Origin: Scatosoma sp964459515
GTDB lineage: Bacteria > Bacillota > Clostridia > Christensenellales > Borkfalkiaceae
Reading direction: 5' to 3'
DNA: 7,840 nucleotides
NCBI GenBank assembly: GCA_964459515.1
Contig: CAYWML010000059.1
Span: forward strand, 1-7,840
Shown here: positions 1 through 5,739 of the stretch, in pieces
How positions within the stretch are numbered: position 1 is the stretch's first letter
Layout of the letters: each line of letters starts with the position of its first letter
Notes under the pieces: model-generated
Told to the model about the DNA's origin: nothing
The model's input: the letters and a program-made list of their open reading frames with translations, nothing else
Databases searched by the model: none
Translations under genes and position numbers: made by a program

Positions 1-995
1 GTCGTACAATCGTACGCGAACCGAAAGTTTTCCTTTTGGACGAGCCGCTTTCCAACCTCGACGCAAAGCTCCGCGCTTCCATGAGAACGGAAATTTCCAA
101 GTTGCACGCGCGTCTTGCTACGACGTTTATTTACGTCACGCACGACCAGATCGAGGCTATGACGATGGGTACGCGTATCGTCGTTATGAAAGACGGCTTT
201 ATGCAGCAGGTGGATACGCCGCAGAACTTGTACGATTATCCCATTAACCTGTTCGTTGCAAGCTTTATCGGTACGCCGCAAATGAACTTCTTCAAGGCTT
301 CCACTTTGACGTGCGAAAACGGAGCGGTATACGTGAACTTCGTCGGCGGCAATCGTATTCTTTTGCCGAAGAGCGTCGTTGCGCGCATTAAGAACATCAA
401 CGAGTATTTGGATACGGGCAAAGCGATTACGCTCGGCGTGCGCCCCGAAGATATTCATCAGGATCAGGCGTTTATTGCGAATTCGCCCGATACGCTTGTG
501 AAAGCGCGCGTGGAAGTCATCGAAAAACTCGGTGCGGAAACGCAGATTTATTGCGAGTTGGATTACGAAGGAAAGGAATCTTCCGTCATCGACAACTCCA
601 CGCAGATGATTGCGAAAATTTCCAGCCGTGCAAACGTCGTTTTGAACGACATCGTAGACCTTGCGTTCGACGCAAATCATATTCATATGTTCGACGGCGA
701 AACGGAAGCGACGTTGCTTGCGAGAGACGGGGGCTATGAGCAGATCGAAGAGAATGCGGAAGGTTCTGCGTTCGTGCCGCCTACACCGCAGGAAATGCGC
801 GAAAGAATCGAAAAGGCGCGTATCATCACGAAAGATATGAAGGCGCAAGCGAGAAAGGACGCGCGTATCGCTCGTATTAAAGCGAAGCAGGAAGCGGCTG
901 CTGCGGCGAAAGAAGAAATAAACGTCGCGCCCGTTGAAGAACCCGAGGTTGCGCCCGTGGAAAACGAAACCGTTGAGGACGAAACCCAAGAATAA
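1..995 (+). CDS. Sugar ABC importer ATP-binding protein, MsmX/UgpC/MalK type (5' end outside window)
   Basis: This is the cytoplasmic ATPase subunit of a carbohydrate ABC importer; relatives such as MsmX and UgpC hydrolyse ATP to drive uptake of oligosaccharides or glycerol-3-phosphate and may serve several permeases. The frame is open from the left edge (first full codon at 3), so Walker A, the Q-loop and probably most of the signature motif are missing. Visible motifs, counting the codon at 3-5 as residue 1: RTIVREPK just after the signature, Walker B VFLLDEP (9-15), D-loop SNLD, H-loop THDQ with His47, and the C-terminal TOBE/OB region with GVRPEDI (145-151). The normal family end, near FDGETEATLL (about residue 231), is followed by an extra ~90 residues: a PPTP motif, a Lys/Arg/Ala-rich stretch with helical character, then an acidic tail with VAPVE twice. 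The stop is TAA, followed 21 bases later by a terminator. The family call is firm; the substrate cannot be told. Confidence 0.93.
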   Translation, partial: RTIVREPKVFLLDEPLSNLDAKLRASMRTEISKLHARLATTFIYVTHDQIEAMTMGTRIVVMKDGFMQQVDTPQNLYDYPINLFVASFIGTPQMNFFKASTLTCENGAVYVNFVGGNRILLPKSVVARIKNINEYLDTGKAITLGVRPEDIHQDQAFIANSPDTLVKARVEVIEKLGAETQIYCELDYEGKESSVIDNSTQMIAKISSRANVVLNDIVDLAFDANHIHMFDGETEATLLARDGGYEQIEENAEGSAFVPPTPQEMRERIEKARIITKDMKAQARKDARIARIKAKQEAAAAAKEEINVAPVEEPEVAPVENETVEDETQE

Positions 996-1016
996 TCTTT
1001 TTTACTGAACGTCTTG

Positions 1017-1055
1017 CCCGACCTATTTTGCAAATAGGTCGGGTATTTTTTTTTT
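1017..1055 (+). terminator. Strong intrinsic terminator after the ABC ATPase gene
   Basis: A perfect 12-bp stem (CCCGACCTATTT at 1017-1028 against AAATAGGTCGGG at 1032-1043) with a 3-base loop is followed by TA and ten consecutive T (1046-1055). It lies 21 bases beyond the ATPase stop codon. It should separate the ATPase from the operon that begins at 1770. Confidence 0.95.
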
Positions 1056-1096
1056 GCCTCTCCGTTGTTGCGCGAGACGGCGTTTTCGTCCTCGTT

Positions 1097-1241
1097 CGTC
1101 ATTGCGAGAAGCGAAGCGACGAAGCAATCTCGCGGCAGCCTACGGCTTGCCGCGGAACATGGGTTCGGAATACGCGCCTTCGTTTCCGCCTATCGGCGGA
1201 GATTGCCGCAGTCGCGCGTACCGCGCTCCTTCGCAATGACG
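1097..1241. repeat. Palindromic dispersed repeat, copy A (complete)
   Basis: A non-coding element bounded by a perfect 11-bp inverted repeat, CGTCATTGCGA (1097-1107) and TCGCAATGACG (1231-1241). Nested inside are GCAATCTC (1124-1131) against GAGATTGC (1199-1206), a TCCGCC/GGCGGA hairpin with TATC loop (1185-1200), and GCGCG/CGCGC near 1213-1225. The whole unit could fold into a branched cruciform. Its last 48 bases match copy B (7674-7721) at 47 positions. From memory, elements starting GTCATTGCGAG with GAAGCAATCTC occur in many unrelated bacterial genomes; I could not check this here. It may be a REP/MITE-like mobile sequence. No transposase is visible. Confidence 0.85.
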
Positions 1242-1347
1242 GGCATAGGATAGGGGGTGCGGCTATCGCCGCAAAAAACGCCTGACGGCGTTGGGAGCGC
1301 AAGCGGAGCTTGCTTGAATGGGTATAAAGTGCGGCTATCGCCGCAGA

Positions 1348-1377
1348 AAACGCCGCGGAGCGGCGTTTGGCTTTTTT
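1348..1377 (+). terminator. Terminator-like hairpin in array unit 1
   Basis: A 9-bp stem AAACGCCGC (1348-1356), loop GGA, GCGGCGTTT (1360-1368), then GGC and six T (1372-1377). The T run is displaced by three bases from the stem, so it may terminate only partly. The same structure recurs at 1487-1515 and 1626-1654. Confidence 0.5.
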
Positions 1378-1486
1378 GCAGTGGGGCGTTGCCCCCTGCA
1401 CCCCCACAAGGAACTATGTTCCTTGACCTCGGATTGACGCAAGCGGAGCTTGCTTGAATGGGTATAAAGTGCGGCTGTCGCCGCTA

Positions 1487-1515
1487 AAACGCCGCGGAGC
1501 GGCGTTTGGTTTTTT
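1487..1515 (+). terminator. Terminator-like hairpin in array unit 2
   Basis: The same 9-bp stem (1487-1495 with 1499-1507, loop GGA) as in unit 1, followed by GG and six T (1510-1515). Confidence 0.5.
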
Positions 1516-1625
1516 GCAGTGGGGCGTTGCCCCCTGCACCCCCACAAGGAACTATGTTCCTTGACCTCGGATTGACGCACGCGGAGCTTGCTTGAATGGG
1601 TATAAAGTGCGGCTATCGCCGCGAA

Positions 1626-1654
1626 AAACGCCGCGGAGCGGCGTTTGGTTTTTT
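1626..1654 (+). terminator. Terminator-like hairpin in array unit 3
   Basis: The same 9-bp stem (1626-1634 with 1638-1646, loop GGA), then GG and six T (1649-1654). It lies 115 bases before the flippase start codon. A transcript entering from the left would have to read through three such hairpins. Confidence 0.5.
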
Positions 1655-1759
1655 GCAGTGGGGCGTTGCCCCCCTGCACCCCCACAAGGAACTATGTTCC
1701 TTGATTTCGGATTGGTAGGTGGCGGTTAAAAAGTCTGCAAATGCGTCAAACTGCAAGAA

Positions 1760-1765
1760 GAGGTG
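1760..1765 (+). promoter_or_regulatory. Ribosome binding site of the flippase gene
   Basis: GAGGTG complements the 16S anti-Shine-Dalgarno region and precedes ATG 1770 by four bases. It decides the start in favour of 1770 over the in-frame GTG at 1719, which abuts the end of the repeat array. Confidence 0.75.
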
Positions 1766-1769
1766 GCGC

Positions 1770-3143
1770 ATGAAACGAAAGAACGGAAATCGTCCGACCG
1801 ATCGGACAAACTTTATCAAAGGCGCGTTTTGGATAGCGTTCGGCGGTTTTGCGGCAAAATTGCTCGGCGCATTGTATCGCATTCCGCTTACCAACCTCAT
1901 CGGCGGCTATGGCTTAGGGCTGTATCAGATGATTTATCCCGTGTATTGCATGTTGCTGACATTTTCCGCAACGGGTGTGCCGTCTGCCGTCGCAAAGTTG
2001 ACGGCGGAGCGGATTGCCGACGGCGGTGACGGGCGCGACGTGCTTCGTTCGGCGGCAAAGCTCTTTTTATACGTGGGATTAGCGGCTACTCTGTTGATGT
2101 ACGCGCTTGCCTTTCCGTTGAGTGCGGCGCAGGGGACGAGGTCGGTTGTCGGCGGTTATTTTTGGCTTGCGCCGTCGGTTGTGTTCGTTTCCTTGCTCGC
2201 CGTGTTGCGCGGTTGGTTTCAAGGCAGGAACGATATGTTCCCGACGGCGGCTTCCGAGATTGCCGAACAGCTTGTAAAAACGACGTTCGGATTGCTTTTC
2301 GCTTATCGTTTCCGTGCGAACGCGGAAAAAGCGGTGACGGCGTTGTTCTTTGCCGTTACGCTGTCGGAGGCGTGCGCGCTCTTGTTTTTATTCGTGCTTT
2401 ATCGTCGCGTTTTGAAAACGACAAATGGGGTAAACGTTGGGAGTAGGTATTTGACGAAACGGATTTTGAAGTTGACCGTTCCGCTCGCTTTCGGCAGTGT
2501 TTTGTTGCCGATTTCCGCTTTGTTGGACAGCGTGCTCGTGCCCAAACTTCTGGCGGCGTACGCGCCGTCGCCTGTCAGTCTTTACGGATTGTTTTCCGGC
2601 GGCGCGGCGACCGTCGTCGGGTTGCCCGTGTCCGTCTGCTACGGGCTTGCCGCGGCGAGCTTGCCGCGCGTTGCGGCGGCAACGCGTATAGAAAACGCAC
2701 GGGAACGAAAACGCGCGCTACGAAAACGCGTCTTGTTTTCCTTCGTCTGCACGGCGTTTTTCGGCGGTGTAGCCGCCGTCGGAGTGTACCTTTTTGCCGA
2801 GCCTGCCGTTCGGCTGATTTTTCGCGGTTTGTCCGCAACCGACGCGAAAACGCTGACGGAGTTGATACGGGCGCACGCCGTTGGCGCGTTCTTGTTGCCT
2901 TGCGCGCAGACTTTATCGGCTTGTTTGACGGCGCAAGGCAAGCCGCAATACGCCGCTTCGTCTTTGCTTTTCGGCGTGGCGGCGAAAACGGCGTGTTGCG
3001 TGCTGTGGGTTCGTCAGCCGAAGTTTTCCGTTTTCGGGTTGGCGTATGCGACGAACGTCTGCTATTCGGTTGCCTTTTTTTTGAATTTCGTGTATAATAT
3101 CGTCGTATGGAAAAAAACGACGAAGGAAGGAAAAACAGGTTGA
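1770..3143 (+). CDS. SpoVB/YabM-like lipid-linked oligosaccharide flippase (MVF/MATE-like superfamily)
   Basis: A 457-residue polytopic inner-membrane protein related to SpoVB, YabM and MurJ, which move lipid-linked glycan precursors across the membrane for peptidoglycan, cortex or polysaccharide synthesis. Seen in sequence: a short basic N-terminus; the family-typical first helices with FGGFAAKLLGALYRIPLTN and GLGLYQMIYPVY (residues 24-59); the conserved RGWFQGRNDM and PTAASEIAEQ region (148-167); then repeated hydrophobic segments to a basic C-terminal tail, WKKTTKEGKTG. It is shorter than SpoVB-type proteins of around 520 residues, so it may have about 12 rather than 14 helices. ATG 1770 has a good Shine-Dalgarno sequence; an in-frame GTG at 1719 would add 17 basic residues. 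The stop overlaps the TTG start of mazG by four bases. The next gene encodes a YabN-type MazG protein, as in the yabM-yabN order of Bacillus, which favours YabM orthology. The exact substrate is unknown. Confidence 0.88.
   Translation: MKRKNGNRPTDRTNFIKGAFWIAFGGFAAKLLGALYRIPLTNLIGGYGLGLYQMIYPVYCMLLTFSATGVPSAVAKLTAERIADGGDGRDVLRSAAKLFLYVGLAATLLMYALAFPLSAAQGTRSVVGGYFWLAPSVVFVSLLAVLRGWFQGRNDMFPTAASEIAEQLVKTTFGLLFAYRFRANAEKAVTALFFAVTLSEACALLFLFVLYRRVLKTTNGVNVGSRYLTKRILKLTVPLAFGSVLLPISALLDSVLVPKLLAAYAPSPVSLYGLFSGGAATVVGLPVSVCYGLAAASLPRVAAATRIENARERKRALRKRVLFSFVCTAFFGGVAAVGVYLFAEPAVRLIFRGLSATDAKTLTELIRAHAVGAFLLPCAQTLSACLTAQGKPQYAASSLLFGVAAKTACCVLWVRQPKFSVFGLAYATNVCYSVAFFLNFVYNIVVWKKTTKEGKTG
3070..3098 (+). 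promoter_or_regulatory. Candidate internal promoter for mazG-dusB
   Basis: TTGCCT (3070-3075, four of six consensus bases), a 17-base spacer and a perfect TATAAT (3093-3098), inside the 3' end of the flippase gene. The expected start of transcription is about 3105. This leaves a ~35-base leader before the TTG start of mazG at 3140, but practically none before the alternative ATG at 3107. Confidence 0.45.
3127..3131 (+). promoter_or_regulatory. Ribosome binding site supporting the TTG start of mazG
   Basis: AAGGA lies eight bases before TTG 3140, and a second overlapping AAGGA starts at 3123. No comparable purine-rich site precedes ATG 3107, where the upstream bases are TATAATATCGTCGT. Confidence 0.65.
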
Positions 3144-4588
3144 TTACGGTAATCGGATTGGGAGTGGAAAAGGACGATTTGACGAAGCGCGGAGAGGCGG
3201 CGATTTTGTCGGCGGCGCGCGAAGGGCGCGCGATTGTCGTGCGGACGGCGAATACGCGTTCTTACGAAGCCGTGCGTGCGCTCGGCGTTCCGCATGTTTG
3301 TTTGGACGAGGTGTACGCGCGTAGCCGCAATTTCGCTACGCTTTCTAAAAATCTCGCGAAAGCTGTAACGGATTACGGCGACGGAACGGTGTATCTCGTG
3401 GACGGCGCGGCGACGGAAGACAATTCCGTGAAAGCCCTTTCCAAACGCTTGCGCGGAAAGTTGGAAATTATCGACGGCGTTTCGCGCTTGACGGCTTTGG
3501 TGCGCGCCGCCGCGTGGCAGGGTTGTTCGTATACCGCCGTTTCCGCTTACGAGTTGGCGGAACGCGCTGCTTCGGGCGGACTTTCGCTGCCGCTCGTCGT
3601 GTATGACTTGGACGATCGCGCTTTGGCGAGCGACGTCAAGCTCCTGCTCGGCGATCGTTTCGGCGAAGAATTGCCCGTGCTGTATCTTGCGGACGGGCAC
3701 GCGAAGAAAACGCCGTTGTACGCGCTGGATCGGCAGGAACGTTACGATTATACGACGGCGGTGGCAATTGCGGAGACGGAACTTTTGCAAAAGCAACGCT
3801 TTACGTTGGACGACTTGCGCGAGATCGTCGTGCGCTTGCGGAAGCCGAACGGCTGTCCTTGGGATCGGGCACAGACCTGCGACAGCATAAAAATGTCCGC
3901 CGTGGAAGAGGCGTACGAGTTGGTGGACGCCATCGACCAAGACGACGACGAGAAGATTTTGGAAGAGTCGGGGGATATCGTTTTGCAAGCGGTGTTCCAC
4001 GCCGTGATGAAAGAGGAGACGGGCGCGTTTAATTTGACGGACGTTTTGACGGGGATTTGTAAAAAACTCATCACGCGCCACACGCATGTTTTCGGGCAAG
4101 ACAAAGTGGCGGACGGCGGCGAAGCCTTGTCCGTTTGGGAGAAAAATAAAATGACGGAGAAGCACCAACATACTTACGCCGACGCTGTCAACGACGTACC
4201 GAAGTGCTTCCCTGCGGCAATGCGCGCGCAGAAAATCGGAAAACGCGCCGCTAAGGCAGGCATGGATTTTGCGACTGCGGAAGCCGCGGCGGAGCGTTTG
4301 CGGGAAGAGCTGAAAGAGTTTTTCGCCGCGTACGAAGCAGGCGACGCGGAAGCGGCGGAACGGGAGCTGGGCGACGTGCTGTTTGCGGCGGTGAACGTCG
4401 GCAGAAAAGCCGATTGCGATTGCGAAAAGGCGTTGAAAGAAAGCGCGGAACGCTTTGCCGCGCGATTTACCGAAGCGGAACGGCTGGCTTTGGCGGACGG
4501 GAAAACGGTAACGGAGCTTTCGGAAGCGGCTTGGGACGAATACTATCGTCAGGCGAAAAACGCACTCGCGGAAAAACACGCCGAATAA
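3140..4588 (+). CDS. mazG: YabN-type MazG nucleoside triphosphate pyrophosphohydrolase with degenerate methylase-like N-terminus
   Basis: MazG enzymes hydrolyse (d)NTPs to NMP and pyrophosphate in the cytoplasm, clearing non-canonical nucleotides or affecting nucleotide signalling. The protein (482 residues from TTG 3140) starts with ITVIGLG, as in tetrapyrrole-methylase-like domains, and contains ASDVKLLL and TPLYALDR, as in the N-terminal half of YabN. The SAM-site PGxP-type segment is replaced by LVDGAATEDN, so methylase activity is doubtful. From about residue 224 there is a complete two-half MazG region: GCPWDRAQT; metal-binding EEAYE (256-260) with ExxD (276-279); FHA; RHTHVFG; VWEKNK; then a second EELKE (389-393) with ExxD (409-412). 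ATG 3107 would add 11 residues and overlap the flippase gene by 37 bp, but it has no ribosome site. TTG 3140 overlaps the upstream stop as TTGA, suggesting translational coupling. dusB follows after 19 bases. Confidence 0.93.
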   Translation: MITVIGLGVEKDDLTKRGEAAILSAAREGRAIVVRTANTRSYEAVRALGVPHVCLDEVYARSRNFATLSKNLAKAVTDYGDGTVYLVDGAATEDNSVKALSKRLRGKLEIIDGVSRLTALVRAAAWQGCSYTAVSAYELAERAASGGLSLPLVVYDLDDRALASDVKLLLGDRFGEELPVLYLADGHAKKTPLYALDRQERYDYTTAVAIAETELLQKQRFTLDDLREIVVRLRKPNGCPWDRAQTCDSIKMSAVEEAYELVDAIDQDDDEKILEESGDIVLQAVFHAVMKEETGAFNLTDVLTGICKKLITRHTHVFGQDKVADGGEALSVWEKNKMTEKHQHTYADAVNDVPKCFPAAMRAQKIGKRAAKAGMDFATAEAAAERLREELKEFFAAYEAGDAEAAERELGDVLFAAVNVGRKADCDCEKALKESAERFAARFTEAERLALADGKTVTELSEAAWDEYYRQAKNALAEKHAE

Positions 4589-4594
4589 AAAAAC

Positions 4595-4600
4595 GGGAGG
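4595..4600 (+). promoter_or_regulatory. Ribosome binding site of dusB
   Basis: GGGAGG, seven bases before ATG 4608, within the 19-base gap after the mazG stop codon. There is no room for a terminator in the gap, which supports co-transcription. Confidence 0.8.
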
Positions 4601-4607
4601 GGCAGGT

Positions 4608-5555
4608 ATGCGTTTACAGCCGCTTCGGATAGGAAACGTCACCTTGAAAAACAACGTCCTGCTCGCGCCGTTGGCAGGCTATACGAATTACGCTTTTCGG
4701 CGGCTTTGTCGCGGCTACGGGGCAGGGCTTTGCTATACGGAAATGGTCAGCGCGAAAGGCTTGAAATACGGCAGCGAGAACACGAAAGAGCTGCTGTATA
4801 CGGACGAGGCGGAGGGGCTTTGCGCGGCGCAACTGTTCGGAAGCGATCCTGCTATTTTGCGCGAAGCGTGCGAAAACGAAGCCCTTGCGCCCTTTCCGAT
4901 CGTCGATATCAATATGGGCTGCCCCGTGCCGAAAATTTATAAAAACGGCGAGGGGAGCGCGTTGTTGGAAAATCCGCGCCTTGCCGAAAAAATCGTTTCG
5001 GAATGCGTGAGGAGCGGAAAAATCGTCACCGTCAAATTTCGTATCGGTTTGGACGAAACGCGCCTCGTGACGGCGGATTTCGCGCGGCGTATGGAGAATG
5101 CCGGGGCGAGCCTTATCACCGTGCACGGCAGAACGCGCGATAAAATATACGCAGGCGACGTGCACTTTAAGGAGATTGCGGCGGCGAAGCGCGCGGTGCA
5201 AATTCCCGTCGTTGCCAACGGCGGCGTGTTTTCCGACGAGGACGCCGTGAGGTTGCTTGCCGAAACGGGCGCGGACGGCGTTATGGTGGCGCGCGCCGCA
5301 TTGTTCGATCCGCAGATATTTTGCGCGTTGACGGGTACAGCGAAAGAAAGCCGCTTGGAAATGCTCCGAAAACAGCTCGAATGGACGGGGCAGGTATTCG
5401 ACGAACGCTTTACCGTTGTGTTTATGCGAAAAATGGCGGCGTTCTATACGAAAGGTATGCGCGGCGCGGCGGCGTATAAAGAAAAGCTGTTTCGCACGCA
5501 GACCGTGGAAGAGCTTTCGCGGTTGATAGAAGAAATTTGGCAGGATTGCCCTTGA
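4608..5555 (+). CDS. dusB: tRNA-dihydrouridine synthase, DusB family
   Basis: A flavoenzyme that reduces specific uridines of tRNA to dihydrouridine using FMN and NAD(P)H, in the cytoplasm. The protein is 315 residues, normal for the family. Visible motifs on the TIM-barrel: PLAGYTN (21-27, FMN site; PMAGVTD in many relatives), the catalytic-cysteine motif DINMGCPVPKI with Cys105, VKFRIG (142-147) with Lys143 and Arg145, HGRTR (173-177), VVANGGV (201-207) and GADGVMVARAAL (221-232). The last of these is ARAA where most relatives have GRGA or GRAA in the flavin phosphate loop, a mild variation. A C-terminal helical tRNA-binding domain follows (about 245-315). It is the last gene of the flippase-mazG-dusB operon and is followed by a terminator. 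In Bacillus, yabO and yabP follow yabN instead. DusB rather than another Dus subfamily is inferred from overall motif wording. Confidence 0.95.
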   Translation: MRLQPLRIGNVTLKNNVLLAPLAGYTNYAFRRLCRGYGAGLCYTEMVSAKGLKYGSENTKELLYTDEAEGLCAAQLFGSDPAILREACENEALAPFPIVDINMGCPVPKIYKNGEGSALLENPRLAEKIVSECVRSGKIVTVKFRIGLDETRLVTADFARRMENAGASLITVHGRTRDKIYAGDVHFKEIAAAKRAVQIPVVANGGVFSDEDAVRLLAETGADGVMVARAALFDPQIFCALTGTAKESRLEMLRKQLEWTGQVFDERFTVVFMRKMAAFYTKGMRGAAAYKEKLFRTQTVEELSRLIEEIWQDCP

Positions 5556-5569
5556 CAAGATATTTTTTT

Positions 5570-5594
5570 GGACGGTGTACGCCGTCCTTTTTTT
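5570..5594 (+). terminator. Intrinsic terminator of the flippase-mazG-dusB operon
   Basis: GGACGG (5570-5575) pairs with CCGTCC (5582-5587) around a six-base loop, followed immediately by seven T (5588-5594). It starts 14 bases after the dusB stop. The bases left of the stem are also T, not A, so it should act on + strand transcription only. Confidence 0.9.
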
Positions 5595-5597
5595 GGG

Positions 5598-5626
5598 TTG
5601 TCAAAAAATACGCGTGACGAGATAAT
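5598..5626 (+). promoter_or_regulatory. Possible promoter in the convergent intergenic region
   Basis: TTGTCA (5598-5603), a 17-base spacer and GATAAT (5621-5626), each one base from the sigma-A consensus. Transcription would start near 5633 and put the 14-bp hairpin at 5637-5667 at the very 5' end of the RNA. That RNA would continue antisense to the membrane-protein gene. No convincing + strand gene lies downstream. Confidence 0.35.
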
Positions 5627-5636
5627 GGAATAAAAT

Positions 5637-5667
5637 CCCCTGCAAGAAACTTCGTTTCTTGCAGGGG
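5637..5667. repeat. Perfect 14-bp inverted repeat between convergent genes
   Basis: CCCCTGCAAGAAAC (5637-5650), loop TTC, GTTTCTTGCAGGGG (5654-5667), followed by four more G. It is flanked by the direct repeat ATAAAAT (5630-5636 and 5672-5678). On the - strand the hairpin is followed by ATTTTATT, so it could serve as a weak terminator for the membrane-protein gene, whose stop lies 73 bases away. The CTGCAAGAAAC theme recalls the AAGGAAC-TAT-GTTCCTT hairpins of the 1257-1714 array in layout, not in exact sequence. Confidence 0.75.
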
Positions 5668-5739
5668 GGGGATAAAATATGAAAAGCAAGTGTGATCTAT
5701 TTTGTATACGCCGCCAACGGGCGTTTGCGCAACGGGCGA

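Larger units (their letters stand above)
1257..1714. repeat. Array of ~140-bp multi-hairpin repeats (one short and three longer units)
   Basis: Units begin with GTGCGGCT and start at 1257 (72 bp, short), 1329 (140 bp), 1469 (138 bp) and 1607 (about 108 bp, ending near 1714 without the last module). A full unit carries in order: GCGG/CCGC, a 9-bp hairpin AAACGCCGC-GGA-GCGGCGTTT followed closely by six T, a GCAG-GGGGC/GCCCC-CTGC hairpin, a perfect AAGGAAC-TAT-GTTCCTT hairpin, and AAGC-GGA-GCTT before GGGTATAAA. The short first unit lacks the middle block (the two hairpins after the T run). Unit lengths of 140 and 138 are not multiples of three and shift frame between units, so the array is not protein coding. 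It fills the gap upstream of the flippase gene, with no clear promoter between it and that gene. Confidence 0.9.

Noticed and set aside
1430..1470. TTGACG and TATAAA in the array as a promoter
   Set aside because: The spacing is 23 bases, too long for sigma-A, and the nearer TTGCTT is only seven bases from TATAAA.
1097..1714. CRISPR array
   Set aside because: Repeats are long, directly adjacent and internally palindromic, with no unique spacers of constant length and no cas genes nearby.
1719..1769. Upstream GTG start for the flippase adding 17 residues
   Set aside because: It abuts the repeat array and has no good ribosome site, whereas ATG 1770 has GAGGTG in place and begins a normal basic N-terminus.
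1099..1900. Three - strand open frames in the repeat region with shared SSLWGCRG-like and APRR-like words
   Set aside because: They are translations of the hairpin repeats. Unit lengths of 140 and 138 bases shift the frame, and there is no ribosome binding site.
3062..4654. Long - strand open frame opposite mazG
   Set aside because: It is a shadow of the mazG codons: rich in Arg, His and Phe, without a ribosome site or family motif, and fully opposite a well-supported gene.
4614..5558. Long - strand open frame opposite dusB
   Set aside because: It mirrors the dusB gene, whose catalytic motifs are clear. The antisense product has skewed composition and no recognisable domain.
5552..5580. TTGACA at the end of dusB as a -35 box
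   Set aside because: The position 17 bases downstream is GTGTAC, not a -10 box, and it overlaps the operon terminator.
5715..5738. CAACGGGCG twice (5715-5723, 5730-5738) just after the membrane-protein gene
   Set aside because: A short direct repeat without a stem or T run. It does not make a terminator and is likely chance.
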